From Pseudaestuariivita rosea (GTDB lineage: Bacteria; Pseudomonadota; Alphaproteobacteria; Rhodobacterales; Rhodobacteraceae): DNA of 45,583 nucleotides. Below are positions 8,380-19,500 of the stretch, in pieces (the first letter of the stretch is position 1; the number at the start of each line of letters is the position of its first letter). The stretch spans positions 1 to 45,583 of the forward strand of contig NZ_JACNMP010000026.1 in NCBI RefSeq assembly GCF_017592335.1. The letters run 5' to 3'. The notes beneath the pieces were generated by a model, which searched no databases, had not been told where the DNA came from, and saw only the letters and a program-made list of their open reading frames with translations. The position numbers and the translations under genes are program-made.

Positions 8380-8999
8380 CAATCCACTTCCCAACCGATG
8401 ATCTCAAACCCGATCTGGTGCAATTCTGCCAGCGGAATTTCAGCGGACCGATTCACTTTCGTGTTCGAGATGCGGCGCATGGATTCCCACGCTTCGAGAA
8501 CGTCCTTGTTCCTAGGCCTGTCGTTTGAGGCAGCGTATTCATCCATGACAGCCTGCCACTGTTCCCGCTGATGGTAGTCCTGGCTTCCGGTATCGGTAGC
8601 GATATACGCTTTGCCTTGTTCAGACAGATGCAACATTCCAAAAGAAATTTCATGGTAAGGCACTTGATTTGAAAGACAGTCCAGTAGGGTATCTTCCAGC
8701 GTCTTGTTTTCATCGACCCAAGGCAGCCCCCATGCGGAAGTCGCTTCTTCATCGCGTCGGTCAGGCTTGAGTGCACCGAAATACTTGACATCCCGCACCG
8801 CCCTGCTCGGCGACGGGGACGCGACAACTGCAATGATCACCCGAACGGCATCAAGTGGCGTGATGTCCGGGGCGTTCACGCCTCGGGCACCTGTCGTGAA
8901 TAGTCCGGCTTCGCGCAAGATGCGGACAATCATCCTGATCGTTTTTTCCTCGACGCCAAGGCTTTCGGACATAAGGGTGATGAATTGAGCCTGTTTCAT
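8379..8999 (-). CDS. Element-encoded putative DNA-binding regulator
   Basis: A 206-residue protein opening the integrase operon. Its first 60 residues look like a helix-turn-helix (ITLMSESLGVEEKTIRMIV), followed by a helical stretch and a C-terminal part with no motif I recognise. It ends in TGA overlapping the ATG of the excisionase-like gene. Proteins of this type occur beside integrases in alphaproteobacterial prophages and islands; I cannot name a characterised family. It may control the integrase operon through the repeats at 9015-9070. Confidence 0.55.
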   Translation of the reverse strand: MKQAQFITLMSESLGVEEKTIRMIVRILREAGLFTTGARGVNAPDITPLDAVRVIIAVVASPSPSRAVRDVKYFGALKPDRRDEEATSAWGLPWVDENKTLEDTLLDCLSNQVPYHEISFGMLHLSEQGKAYIATDTGSQDYHQREQWQAVMDEYAASNDRPRNKDVLEAWESMRRISNTKVNRSAEIPLAELHQIGFEIIGWEVD

Positions 9000-9015
9000 G
9001 CTTATGGACTACAAC

Positions 9016-9069
9016 TCTCTTAGGCGAGGCGTCAAGCCTAAATGTTGATAGGTCTTTTAGGTTGAGGCG
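9016..9069. promoter_or_regulatory. Candidate operator/promoter region of the integrase operon
   Basis: Two direct repeats, CTCTTAGGCGAGGCG and CTTTTAGGTTGAGGCG, lie 20-70 bp upstream of the regulator start. The first also forms an inverted repeat TTAGGC...GCCTAA (9020-9041). A TTGACG hexamer is present on the minus strand but no clear -10 box. Autoregulation by the 206-residue protein is inferred. Confidence 0.35.
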
Positions 9070-9124
9070 CAAAACCGGAGCGGAAGTATAACTTTTCCCG
9101 AACCACGGTTTTGTGAAGGTAATT

Positions 9125-9137
9125 ATAGCTAAGCTAT
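9125..9137. repeat. Short perfect inverted repeat ATAGCT-A-AGCTAT
   Basis: Lies 12 bp past the stop of the nucleotidyltransferase gene, at the junction with the integrase module. Could be a weak terminator or part of the element boundary; no duplicate of the tRNA-Leu end was seen here. Confidence 0.3.
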
Positions 9138-9149
9138 TGCTTACCAATG

Positions 9150-10166
9150 CTAAAGCGCTGATAGAAGCGCCAGCGTTTCAGGCATTCGTTTCAGGGTGTT
9201 ATCCAGCCGCTTGGCCCATTTCGGGCCGGTGTTGCGGGCTGTGATGTAGGCCTCGTTCAGCTCATCCGGGCGGTCTTCGGCCAGGGCACGGATCAGGAAG
9301 GCGGCCTGGGCCCGGTCTTTGACGGCCTTGATCCGGTCGGGTCCATCCCGGCGCCGATCTGCGACGATCAGCTTGTGGATGGCAAAGCGTTCGGGCTGCG
9401 GCACCTGGACAAGCACGCCGCTGCGATACAACACGGCGGCCTGAATGGGATCCTGGATCAGATAGTTCAGATGGTGCAGTGATTGGGCATCGACACCCAG
9501 GGCGGCAAGGGGGCGCAGGCCTTCGTCTTCGTCGAAAGACGGGGTCAGGAATTCGACCATCAGATCATTGCGCGTCTGTTTCCAGCGCCAGACGTGATCG
9601 CGTTTCAGACTGGGCACAGGGTCGAAGGCGAAGTGCTTGAAAACGTCCTGAAGGGGAGGGGAGACAGTGTCTTCCAACGCCAGGGACAGACGTTCAAAAC
9701 TGGCGATGTCGACGTCGCCGGTCTGGGCGGTGTCGTCGAAACTGTAGCGCAGCCCAAGGTCGCCTTCGTACAGGCGAAAGGCATGGGTGCCGACGATGGT
9801 GCCGCCCAAGCGAAAGACCCCGGATTTGGCCATCGCGGACAACAGGCTGCCGGTGGTGGCATCGGTGCTGAGGAAGCCCTCGGCGCGCAGAATGCGGATC
9901 AGGCGTGTGCGGTGGGCCTGACGGTCTGCGGTCTGGTCGCGCAGTTTGGTCAAGTCAGAGAGGCGCTGCGCCAGCTCTGGGGTATCTTCACCAATGTAGG
10001 ATTTGCGGACGTCATTGCCGACGCGAAAGGTGTCGTACCAATAGGTCTTGTCGCCGCGTTTCACTTTGGTGGGCGTGCCCCGGATCTGCGCGGCCGCTTC
10101 GTCTTTCAGCGACCGCAACAAGTCGTGATAGGCCGCGTGGGCGACGGTGGAATGGCGTTGGATCAT
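9150..10166 (-). CDS. GSU2403-like nucleotidyltransferase-fold protein
   Basis: A 338-residue protein with YWYDTFRVGNDVRKSYIG near the N terminus and a central GTIVGTHAFRLYEGDLG...TGDVDIASFE. The GT(x)AF and D-x-D pattern is that of the MNT/GSU2403 nucleotidyltransferase fold, with Asp residues of TGDVDI as likely metal ligands. The C-terminal half (FAIHKLIVADRRRDGPDRIKAVKDRAQA) also fits this group, known in many bacteria but without a settled function. ATG 10166 has no clear ribosome-binding site; the upstream DNA carries four near-palindromic 9-mers, the nearest 4 bp from the start codon. It may be cargo of the adjacent integrase element. Confidence 0.75.
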   Translation of the reverse strand: MIQRHSTVAHAAYHDLLRSLKDEAAAQIRGTPTKVKRGDKTYWYDTFRVGNDVRKSYIGEDTPELAQRLSDLTKLRDQTADRQAHRTRLIRILRAEGFLSTDATTGSLLSAMAKSGVFRLGGTIVGTHAFRLYEGDLGLRYSFDDTAQTGDVDIASFERLSLALEDTVSPPLQDVFKHFAFDPVPSLKRDHVWRWKQTRNDLMVEFLTPSFDEDEGLRPLAALGVDAQSLHHLNYLIQDPIQAAVLYRSGVLVQVPQPERFAIHKLIVADRRRDGPDRIKAVKDRAQAAFLIRALAEDRPDELNEAYITARNTGPKWAKRLDNTLKRMPETLALLSAL

Positions 10167-10169
10167 GTG

Positions 10170-10235
10170 TGTTCAACAGTGATTATTTTTGTTGAACATA
10201 AGGTAATGTTCTACAAAAAGCAAATGTGTTGAACA
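10170..10235. promoter_or_regulatory. Array of four TGTTSAACA near-palindromic operators
   Basis: TGTTCAACA (10170-10178), TGTTGAACA (10190-10198), TGTTCTACA (10207-10215, one mismatch) and TGTTGAACA (10227-10235). Starts are spaced 20, 17 and 20 bp, so most fall on one DNA face. The array sits directly upstream of the nucleotidyltransferase gene and reaches within 4 bp of its ATG, a repressor-like position. Confidence 0.6.
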
Positions 10236-10542
10236 TAAATTGGTATGATCGCAGCCTGTTGCTTGATGGACACTGGCTGATCGGCAAATAATCGGATGTT
10301 AATGTTTGAATTTATCACAAGGAACTTGACTGTTTCTCAGCGTCGTTTCCAAATTAGCAACAATCATAAGAATTGTTTCCACCAAATTTCGATCACGAAG
10401 AGTTGACGGATTTCTGACCTTACGGCAACAATAGGTTGAGCTACCATACCTGTCACTTTTGTCGAAGTTGATATCTAAGGCACTGTTTTGGAAGTATATT
10501 TTGGGCTGAAGTGACTAGAATTTGAGCGTAAGGATTACCTGA
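10236..10542. other. Intergenic region upstream of the giant Rhs gene
   Basis: About 300 bp with no supported gene. It should hold the promoter of the plus-strand Rhs gene; I see TTGACG at about 10403 but no convincing matching -10 box. AAGGA near 10529 serves as ribosome-binding site for ATG 10543. Confidence 0.4.
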
Positions 10543-13500
10543 ATGCGTTTTCTGAAATTCCTTCTTATTTCTTTCGTGATCTCTATCTCATCCGCGTCCG
10601 CTGATAATCTGACGAGTTTGGGTGTTGATGGTGATGGTGTCACGATGTGGCGATTGCAGAATGATGGGGGTGGTGTTCAGGATGTGACGCTTCGTCGGTA
10701 TGGTGGCGGGTTTGAGGCGGTTTTTACGGTTGCGCCGGGGCGTTTGGTTGTGGCGGGGGCTGGGGCTGGCACGTATATTGCGGAGTTCGGTGTCAGTGGA
10801 GAGAGCCGGACGAAGGCGTCGGGGTCTCAGGCGTTTGATGCGTGTTATCATCTGGGTCAGTGCGGGCCTGTTGTGTCGTGCTCGGTACAGACAGTTGTTG
10901 TGCCTGTGTCGGTGGGGCAGGGGGCTTTGCTGGATGCGACGTCCGAGGTTGTGACGGATCAGACGGGTTTGCGGCCGCAGTGGCGGTGGGAGAGCCGTCC
11001 GGACACCAGTGTTGCGGATCTGAGTGCGACCGATGTGCTGCGGCCCGGGTTCACGCCGGATGTGGCCGGAACTTATGTGGCGGCTCTCGACCTGCTGGCG
11101 GATGGGGCCAGTGCGCCTGCGCTGAGCGTGACGGTTGAGGCGGGCACGGGGAATCTGCGGCCTGTGGCGCGCCTGCAGGGGCGGGGTCTGCCGGGCACGG
11201 GCGATCTGACGCTGGACGGGTCGGACAGTTTTGACGCCAATGGCGATCAGATCAGCTATGTCTGGTCTGTTGAGGCGGCACCTGATGGCAGTGCGCTGTC
11301 GCTGGCGGGGGCTGCGGGCCCGCTGGTGGATGTGGCGCTGGATGTCGAGGGGGATTATACCTTTGGCCTGGCGGTGCAGGACGGCGATGGTCTGACCTCG
11401 GGTGTGGCGTGCTATGAGGTGACGTTCACGCCGGGCGGCAACACGGATATCTGGCTGCCGGCCTATGATCTGACGCTGCCCAATGACGGGTCGGACCGGG
11501 TGACTTTTACGCTTGGGGATGTGTCGAACGGGCCTGCGCTGGATATTCTGATCCCAAGCTTTGATGTCAATGGCGGGCATGAGACCACGTTTGACACGCT
11601 GACCTTCACGTTCCGGGGCAAGGATTACAGCCTGTCGTCGACGCGTGAGTTTCTGGATTTTGTCAGCTTCATCGAGTTTGACACCGATGGGACGACGGAT
11701 GCGCTGATCTCGCCCAATCCGGATGTGACGGATTTTACGCTTGATTTCGGGACAGATCGCGGGTCGGTGACGCTGCAGAACATCGTGGGCAGCAATCTGG
11801 GCCGCCGCCAGTTAGAGCAGCGCAGCGTGGATTACTACGAAGGGGCGTTCACGCGGCAGGCGGAACCGCGGGCCGATGCGCGGTTTGATCAGCTGATCGT
11901 GCCGGTGGGGACGGTGGGTGCGCTGGATCCGCACCGCAGCACGGATATCGATGGCGATGTGATGACGTCCGAGGCGGGTCTGGTTGTGGCCCCTGCGGGC
12001 AGTGCCGCGGCGCTGGCGCCTGCGGGCGAAGGGATTGCGACGCTGGCCCCGGATGTGGCGGGCGACTATCTGGCGCGGATTGCGGTCAGCGATGGTCTGC
12101 GGACGCGGTTTGACACGGTGCTGGTGACGACGGAAGCCGGGGCGCCGGTGCGCCCTGTGGCGCGGATTGCGGCGGGCGCTGCGAACGCTGCAGCCCTGGG
12201 GACCCCAGTGGCGCTGGATGGCAGCCAGAGTTATGACTTCAACGGCGATCTTCTGAGCTATGAGTGGACGCTGATCCATGCGCCCCAGGCCAGCCTGGCG
12301 GCGATCACCGACCCCGGTTTGCCCTTTGCCGGTCTGACGCCGGATGTGGCGGGCGATTATGTGGTGCAGCTGGTGGTGCGCGATGGGGCAGGGGCCTCCA
12401 CCCCCGCCACGGCGCTGATCCGGGTGCCCGAGGTCCTGCCGGTGGCGGTGGCCGGGCCTGATCTGGCCGCACCCGCGTTTGGCTTTGTGACGCTGGATGG
12501 CGGTTTGTCGTCTGTGGGGGCCGATGCACGCTATGACTGGGCGCTGACCGGTCTGGTGGGCGATGTCGACCGGGCGGTGACGCTGACGGGCGATGCGACA
12601 TCCGCGATCTGGACGCTTGAGGTTCTGCAACCGGGCGATCCGCAGACGGCTGCCCCCTATGCCGGTGTGGCGCAGCTGATTGCGGCAGATGGCAATGGGG
12701 TGGCGCGGCCGGAGGCTGTCTTTATCGGATCGGGCAATCTGCGCCCCGTGGTGCAGGGGGCCGGCCGGATTGAGGCCGAGGCCGGTGTGCCCGTTGACCT
12801 GAGGGCTGCGGATTATGCCAGTGATATCAATGGTGATGCGCTAAGCCACAGCTGGTCGCTGCTCTATCGGCCCCAGGGCAGTGCGGCGCAGGTTGATCCT
12901 GCCAATGGCGCGCCGATTGTGACCGGTGACAGCCTGTCCTTTACGGCGGACCGGGCGGGGATTTATCTGATCCAGCTGACGGCCGAGGATGGCAACCTGC
13001 GCGCGACCCCGGCGGTGATCCTGCTTGAGGTGACAAACAGCGCCCCGGTGGCGGTGGCCACGGGTCCGGATCAGGTCTTTGTGGGCCAGGTGGCCACGCT
13101 GGATGGCACCGGATCCTTTGACCCTGACGGCAATGCGCTGAGCTACAGCTGGACGATTGTCAGTGCGCCTGCGGGCAGCACAGCCACGATCCCCGATCCC
13201 TTTGGCCCCACGGCCAGCTTCACGCCCGATCTGCGCGGGGCCTATAGCTTTGGCCTGGTGGTGTCGGATTTTGAGCTGAGCTCGGATCAGGCCGTTGTCA
13301 GCCTGAGCGTGCCGAACCGGGCCCCAGTGGTGTTGATCAGCGGCCCCGATACGCTGGAGGCTGGCGTTGAGACGCTGATCGATGCGACCGGGTCGACGGA
13401 CCCCGATGGGGATGTCCTGAGTTTTGTCTTTGAGGTTACCTCTGCCCCCACAGGCGCTGATTTTACCTTTGCCGAGGTGGCCGCGGGCCAGTACGGCTTT

Positions 13501-16500
13501 GTCAGCCAGGATGCGGGCGATTACACGATCGAGGTCACGGTCAGCGATGGCATCGACACGGTGACCGAGGTGCTGGCGCTGAGCGTGGTGCCGGGCAACA
13601 CGGCGCCGGTTCTGGGCCCTGTGCGGGATCTTTACACGGTGGAACTGGGGCTGGAGTTCGTGCTGGACCTGACGGCCAGCGATGCCGATGGCGATGTGCT
13701 GACGTTCTATGCCACGCCGCTGCCGCTGCCCACGGGTGTCAGCTTTGACGCCAATACCGGCGCGATCCGCTTCCGCCCCGAGACGGGGCAGGAGGGGCAG
13801 TATCAGTTCACGGTGGGTGTGTCGGACGGGGTTCTGACCGATGAGGCGGTGCTGACCATCGATGTGGTGCCCGGCACGGCCAGCGACACGGCGGTCTTTG
13901 GCCGCGTGCTGGATGCGGTGGATTTTGCCAATGGGGTGGAAACGCCGCTGGCGGGGATGCCGGTGCGTCTGGCCGACAGCGCGCTGATGGATATGACCGA
14001 TGCCGAGGGCCGGTTCCGTTTTGGCAGCCTGGCCGAGGGGCGCGACCGCGTCTTTATCGAACCGAGTGCCGATGGCGGCCCCGGTGGCTATATCGGGGTG
14101 AACCGGGCCATCCGGATCACCGCCAATCAGGAACGGGACCTGGCGCCTGACTTCCTGCTGACGCCGCTGAATGATGGCTGTGCGACCGTGGTCGCGGGGC
14201 AGGATACGGTGCTGAACGGGGTGCAGTCCGGTGTGACGGTGACCATCGCCGCGGATACCGTGCAGGACAGCGCCGGGGCGGCCTATACAGGCGAAGTCTG
14301 TCTGGGGTCCCTGCCAGAGTTGTTCCAGCCCGCCAGCATGCCCGATACGGTACAGGCCTGCCGCATCTATGCGCTGGACGCGCCCGGGGCGGTCTTTACC
14401 CAAGGCCTTCAGATCACAGCACCCAATGTCGATGCGCTGCCCGAAGGCGCACGGCTGTCGCTGTGGCAGGTGGGCACGAACACCGGGCGGTTCCGTCCGT
14501 CAGCACGCGGGTCTGTCGATGCGGGCGCCGCGACGGTCAGTGCGACGCTGACCGGGGCAGGGGGCCTGTTTACCTTCCTGCCGCAGGCGCCTGTCAGCCG
14601 TCCCTCGGATGATCAGCCCACGGGCAACCGCAGCCTGACGGTTTTTGAGGGCGACATGTCGCAGACCTATGCGCTGCCCGGCTACCGGTCGTTCAACCGC
14701 GACCAGCAGGTGGCGCTGAGCTATCATTCCACCGCCGCCGATCCCACGGTGATCGTGGCCGGTGACGTGACGATTGCGGCCGATGCGTCGCTGCCTGTGA
14801 CCCTGGATACAAATCTGGACATCGGCGGTCTGGCGATCAGTGATCTGGTGCAATGGACCCCGCGCGAAGGCGCCGATGGCAGCACGCCCGCGCTGGTGGG
14901 CGAAGAGCTGACCCTGCGCCAGTCAACACCTGTGGACGCCACAGGCCTGCCCTCGGGCCGCTACCCCTATACCTTCACCACACGGGCGAACTACGCCTGC
15001 TCGACCGTCGGCGCCAGCCACCAGGGCGAGCTTTACGTGCAAAACCAGACCGACAGCCCCTACGGCAAAGGCTGGTCCATCGACGGGCTGCAAAAACTGA
15101 CCCAAACCCCCGACGGCGCCGTCGCCATCATCGACAACGACACAATCGCAACATTCAACCCAAAACCAACACTCACCGAATTCGAAGACGAACCCCTAAC
15201 ATTCCCAAGCGTCGGGACGCAGAATGTTGGTTCTACTGACTATAATGGTGATGGCCTGTTGGATGTCTTTTACGGCAGTAGCGGCACGGGCGAGATCCGG
15301 TTTGTCACCAACTTCGGCGATGGCGACCTTAGGCAGGACACGCCGATCAAAGTTGCCGATCCAAACGATGTGCCGGAAACCGGAGTTTATCCACCGAACC
15401 TGCTGACAGTGGATTCTGGAGAATTGAACGGGGATGGTAGTCCGGACATTGCCTATGCGTTGCAGGTTCAGGATGGCTACGGATTTATAGAAAACGACGG
15501 GTTTGGTGGATTTGACATCGGCTTCAACACACTTGGCTTGTCGTCAAGTCCCCGAGATCTGGAAATCGCTGACATCGATGGCGATGGGTTCGACGATATT
15601 GTCTATGTTGCACTTGGTACGCCGCTTATCGGATTTGGGCGAAACGAGGTCTGGATCGATTTTGGAGGCGATGGCTCCAACGTACCTGTTCGTGTTTCAA
15701 GAGCTGGATTAGAAAGAAATACTGTCCTTCAAGTTTTGATAGACGATATCGATGCAGACGGTGACTTGGATATCGCTTATCGCGCCTTGGGCGGATTGGA
15801 TTTTGTTTATAATAACGGAAACCGATCCTTCACCTTGAGAACGCTTAGCGTTGGTGATGCAAGTCCCAGACTGCTTGGAGAATATGCAAAAACCGTTGAT
15901 ACGAATGGCGATGGTTTGCCTGAAGTCATTTGGAACAACGAAACCGAGCTGCAGGTTTATCCCAACATTGATGGTGCATCATTTGGCGCACCAATATCCC
16001 TTGCCCGGCCACCCGCTGTTACATCGGTCACTGCAGTCAACATAGCTGACGCGAATGGTGATGATCTTGACGATCTGATCCTGTCGGGTCCAGGTCAGGT
16101 GTATGTTTATAGTAACAACGGTGACGGTACCTTCGCACCTTTTGAAACAGGTTTTGTTAACTATTCCTTCGGTGAAATCGACATTGCCGATATCAACGGT
16201 GATGGCAGCCTTGATCTGATCTCATCGCAAAGGTTCACGGCAACCGTCCACTTCTCCAAACCCTCAGCCACGGGTGAATTCCGGTCCGGTCGGGGTGAAT
16301 TCTCGACCCTGACAAAACTCCCCGACGGCACATGGCAGCGGGTTTATCCGGATGGGAATACTGTGGAGTTCGATGCCAATGGTCTGCAAACCGCTATTGT
16401 CGATACGAATGGAAACCGGATCAGCTATGTTTATGATGATCAGGGGCGGTTGATACAGATTACGGATATGGCGGGTCTGGTCACAACAATGACGTATGGC

Positions 16501-19500
16501 GCAGCTGGCTTTCTTGAGGCTGTGACGGACCCTGATGGGCGCGTAACCTTGTTCGGTATCGATGAGAACGGATTGGTCAGCGAAATCACCGAGCCTGATA
16601 ATGAAAGGGTCGGCTTCGGCTATGACGACGATGGTCGGATGACCAGTTCGACTGATCAGCGCGGCAATACTTATGAGTTCAATTATGGTGAAGCTGGCGA
16701 TCTGACGGGAGTGCGCACACCTGATGGTGCCTCTGTTTCAATGTCCGTAGGCCGAACGCTTGGTCTTGAGGACTTTAACACTGTTGACACATCAAAATAT
16801 GTTGAACCAGAGGACAGGATTACAACGGTTACAGACAAGCGCGGTGGTGTGACGGAAACCACTTTGAACCAGTTCGGGGCTGCTGTCAGAATAGTCGACC
16901 CATTGGGACGCGTGACAACGATGGACCGAAACGATGATAGCCTTGTTACCCGGATCGAGCGGCCTTTTGGCTCGGGTCAACGGCGTGTTGATACGATTGC
17001 GTACGATGCCGATGCCAATATCACTGAAATGACCGAAGCCGTCGGTACATCTGTAGAACGGACCAGTAGTTATGTCTATGGCGATCTAAGTCGTTTGATC
17101 GAACAGACCGATCCTGATGGTTTTGTCACCCGTAACGAATTCGACGCCAATGGAAATATGATCAGGACGATCATGCCTGAAGGCGACGAAATGCTGATGT
17201 CCTACAATGCACGGGGCTTGATGACATCTACGACCGACCCGAATGGTAATGTAACGCTTTATGATTATGACATTAACAGCAATGTGTCATTCATTCGTTC
17301 CGCCAATAATATTGTAACGACGATGGATTACAACGATGCAGGCCAACCCGTTCAGGTGACTGAGGCAGCGGGTGATCTGTTAGAGCGTGTTCGTGTTACG
17401 GCCTATGATGTAAAGAACCGTCCTGTCCAAGAGATCGACGCATTGGGCAATATGACGTCATTTGGATACGATGCTTATGGCAATCAGGTTCGGTTCGAAG
17501 ATCAGGCCGGTCGTGTATCAAACTCATTTTTTGACAGCATGAACCGGCCTGCGGGTGGCGAAGACCCCATGACAGGCACCTCGAATGTTACATACAATCC
17601 GTCGGAAACCGAGACCACAACAACCGATGCTGAAGGCCGTGTTGATATCATGGAAATGGATATCCTGGGCCGTTTGTCGCGGATGATTGAACCCAATGGA
17701 ACTGTGCGTCGGGACACCTATGACGACGCTGATTTGTTGGCGACGATGATAGATGCGAAGGGTGGGGTTACATCTTTTGAATACGATGCCCTGGGCCGCG
17801 CTGTGCGGCAGGAGAATCCGGAAGGTGAAGTTGTTACGACCGAGTACGACAACCGCGATAACGTCACACGTATTGTACCAGCAGATGGGTCAGAAGTAAC
17901 CTTCAGCTACGACGGCAATAATCGTCTGACAGAGATGGTGACTGCCGATAATCGCTACGCATATACATATGATGATGCGAGCAATTTGCTGAGTATCTCT
18001 GACAACGATTCAACCATTACAATGACCTATGATGAATTGAATCGTGTTGTGACCGAAACTGTTGATTATACCAATCTGTTGAAACCCGTAACGCTGACGT
18101 ATGAATACGATGCGCTAGGTCGTCGTGTGAAGACAACAGACAGCTATGGTGGTGAAATCAGTATCACTTATGATGCCGAAAACCGTCAAACTCAGGTTAC
18201 GCAGCCTTGGGGTGGGGTTATTGATTTCACATTCGATCCTGACGGTCGCGTTCGGTCGAAACAATATGAAAATGGAACGCTGACCGAGGTCGACTATGAC
18301 GCAGGCGGTCGCCTAGCCTCACTAACGCATGAATTTGGTGGTGCAACCTTCCACGGCGAGAGTTTCGACTATGATCTGTCAGGGCGTATGGTTTTGCTGC
18401 GGGATCTGGTTGATCTGAGCGACTCACGTACTTTGATCCACGATGTGGCGCGGCGGCTGATCGGCGTGAATGTCGGCGTTCCCGCGGCAGATGGTGGTGT
18501 TCCTATTCCGGCCGAAGATTATGCCTATGATCTGGAAGATAATCGTACGGCGTCCCATTTGACGACAGGCTATATCTATGATGACAGCCACCGTCTGCTT
18601 GAGAATGCTGACTTCATGTATGCCTATGATCTTAATGGCAACCGCACATCGCGTACCGATAAGGCATCTGGCGAAATCGTCACTTACAGTTGGGATGCTC
18701 AGGATCAGTTGATTGGTATGACGGCCAGCACGGGGTGGTCCATCAGCTATGCCTATGACGCCAATCAGCGTCGGATTGGAAAATCCTATACAGATACTGC
18801 TGGTGTCGTCACGGATCAGGCCTTTGTTTATGATGGCCCGAATGTCCTGTTTGTCTTCACAACCCGTGACGGCGTTACGACCGCCCGGCGCTGGATGAAC
18901 GCCTATGGTTTGGATAAACGATACGGGTTTGAGGATTACACTGGCGCTGTACCAACGCCTGGAACAGGAACGGTTTATGAGGTGCATCAGGATTATCTGG
19001 GATCGATTGTAGCCGTCGTTGATGCCACGAGCGGGTCACTGGTGTCGGAATACAGCTACGACAGCTTTGGGCAGAGAACCGTTGTAAACGAGGCTGTTGC
19101 GACAGGGTCCGGTTTTACCGGTCATCAGTATGACAGTGAAACCGGACTGGGTTACTTCCGTGCCCGCTACTACGATCCGGTCGAAGGGCGGTTCCTGTCA
19201 GAAGATCCAATGGGGTTCCCGGATGGGATCATGAACAGCTATGCATATGTCGCGAATGCGCCGTATCAGTTTAGAGACCCATTTGGACTAACATCCACTC
19301 CGGCGTTTTTGAGGCTTACTGATGATGCAACAACAAACGATATATACAGCTCTGTTATTGCTGGTGCCGCGATAGCTTATTTGATGCGGAGCCTTGATCA
19401 TGCTTTTGATCAACTTGACATGCTTGGCGTTGGTGGCGGTAGCAACAATGGTGGAACCACAAGCGGGGGTAGAGGTCCCAGTTATGGTGACTACATTCAA

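Noticed and set aside
7067-10540. A second copy of the tRNA-Leu 3' end marking the far boundary of the integrated element
   Set aside because: None found by reading; the boundary is left undefined.
12841-14403. Long minus-strand reading frames (up to 520 codons) opposite the giant Rhs gene
   Set aside because: They mirror the GC-rich repetitive plus-strand coding region, are His/Arg/Gln-rich without domains, and lack start signals.
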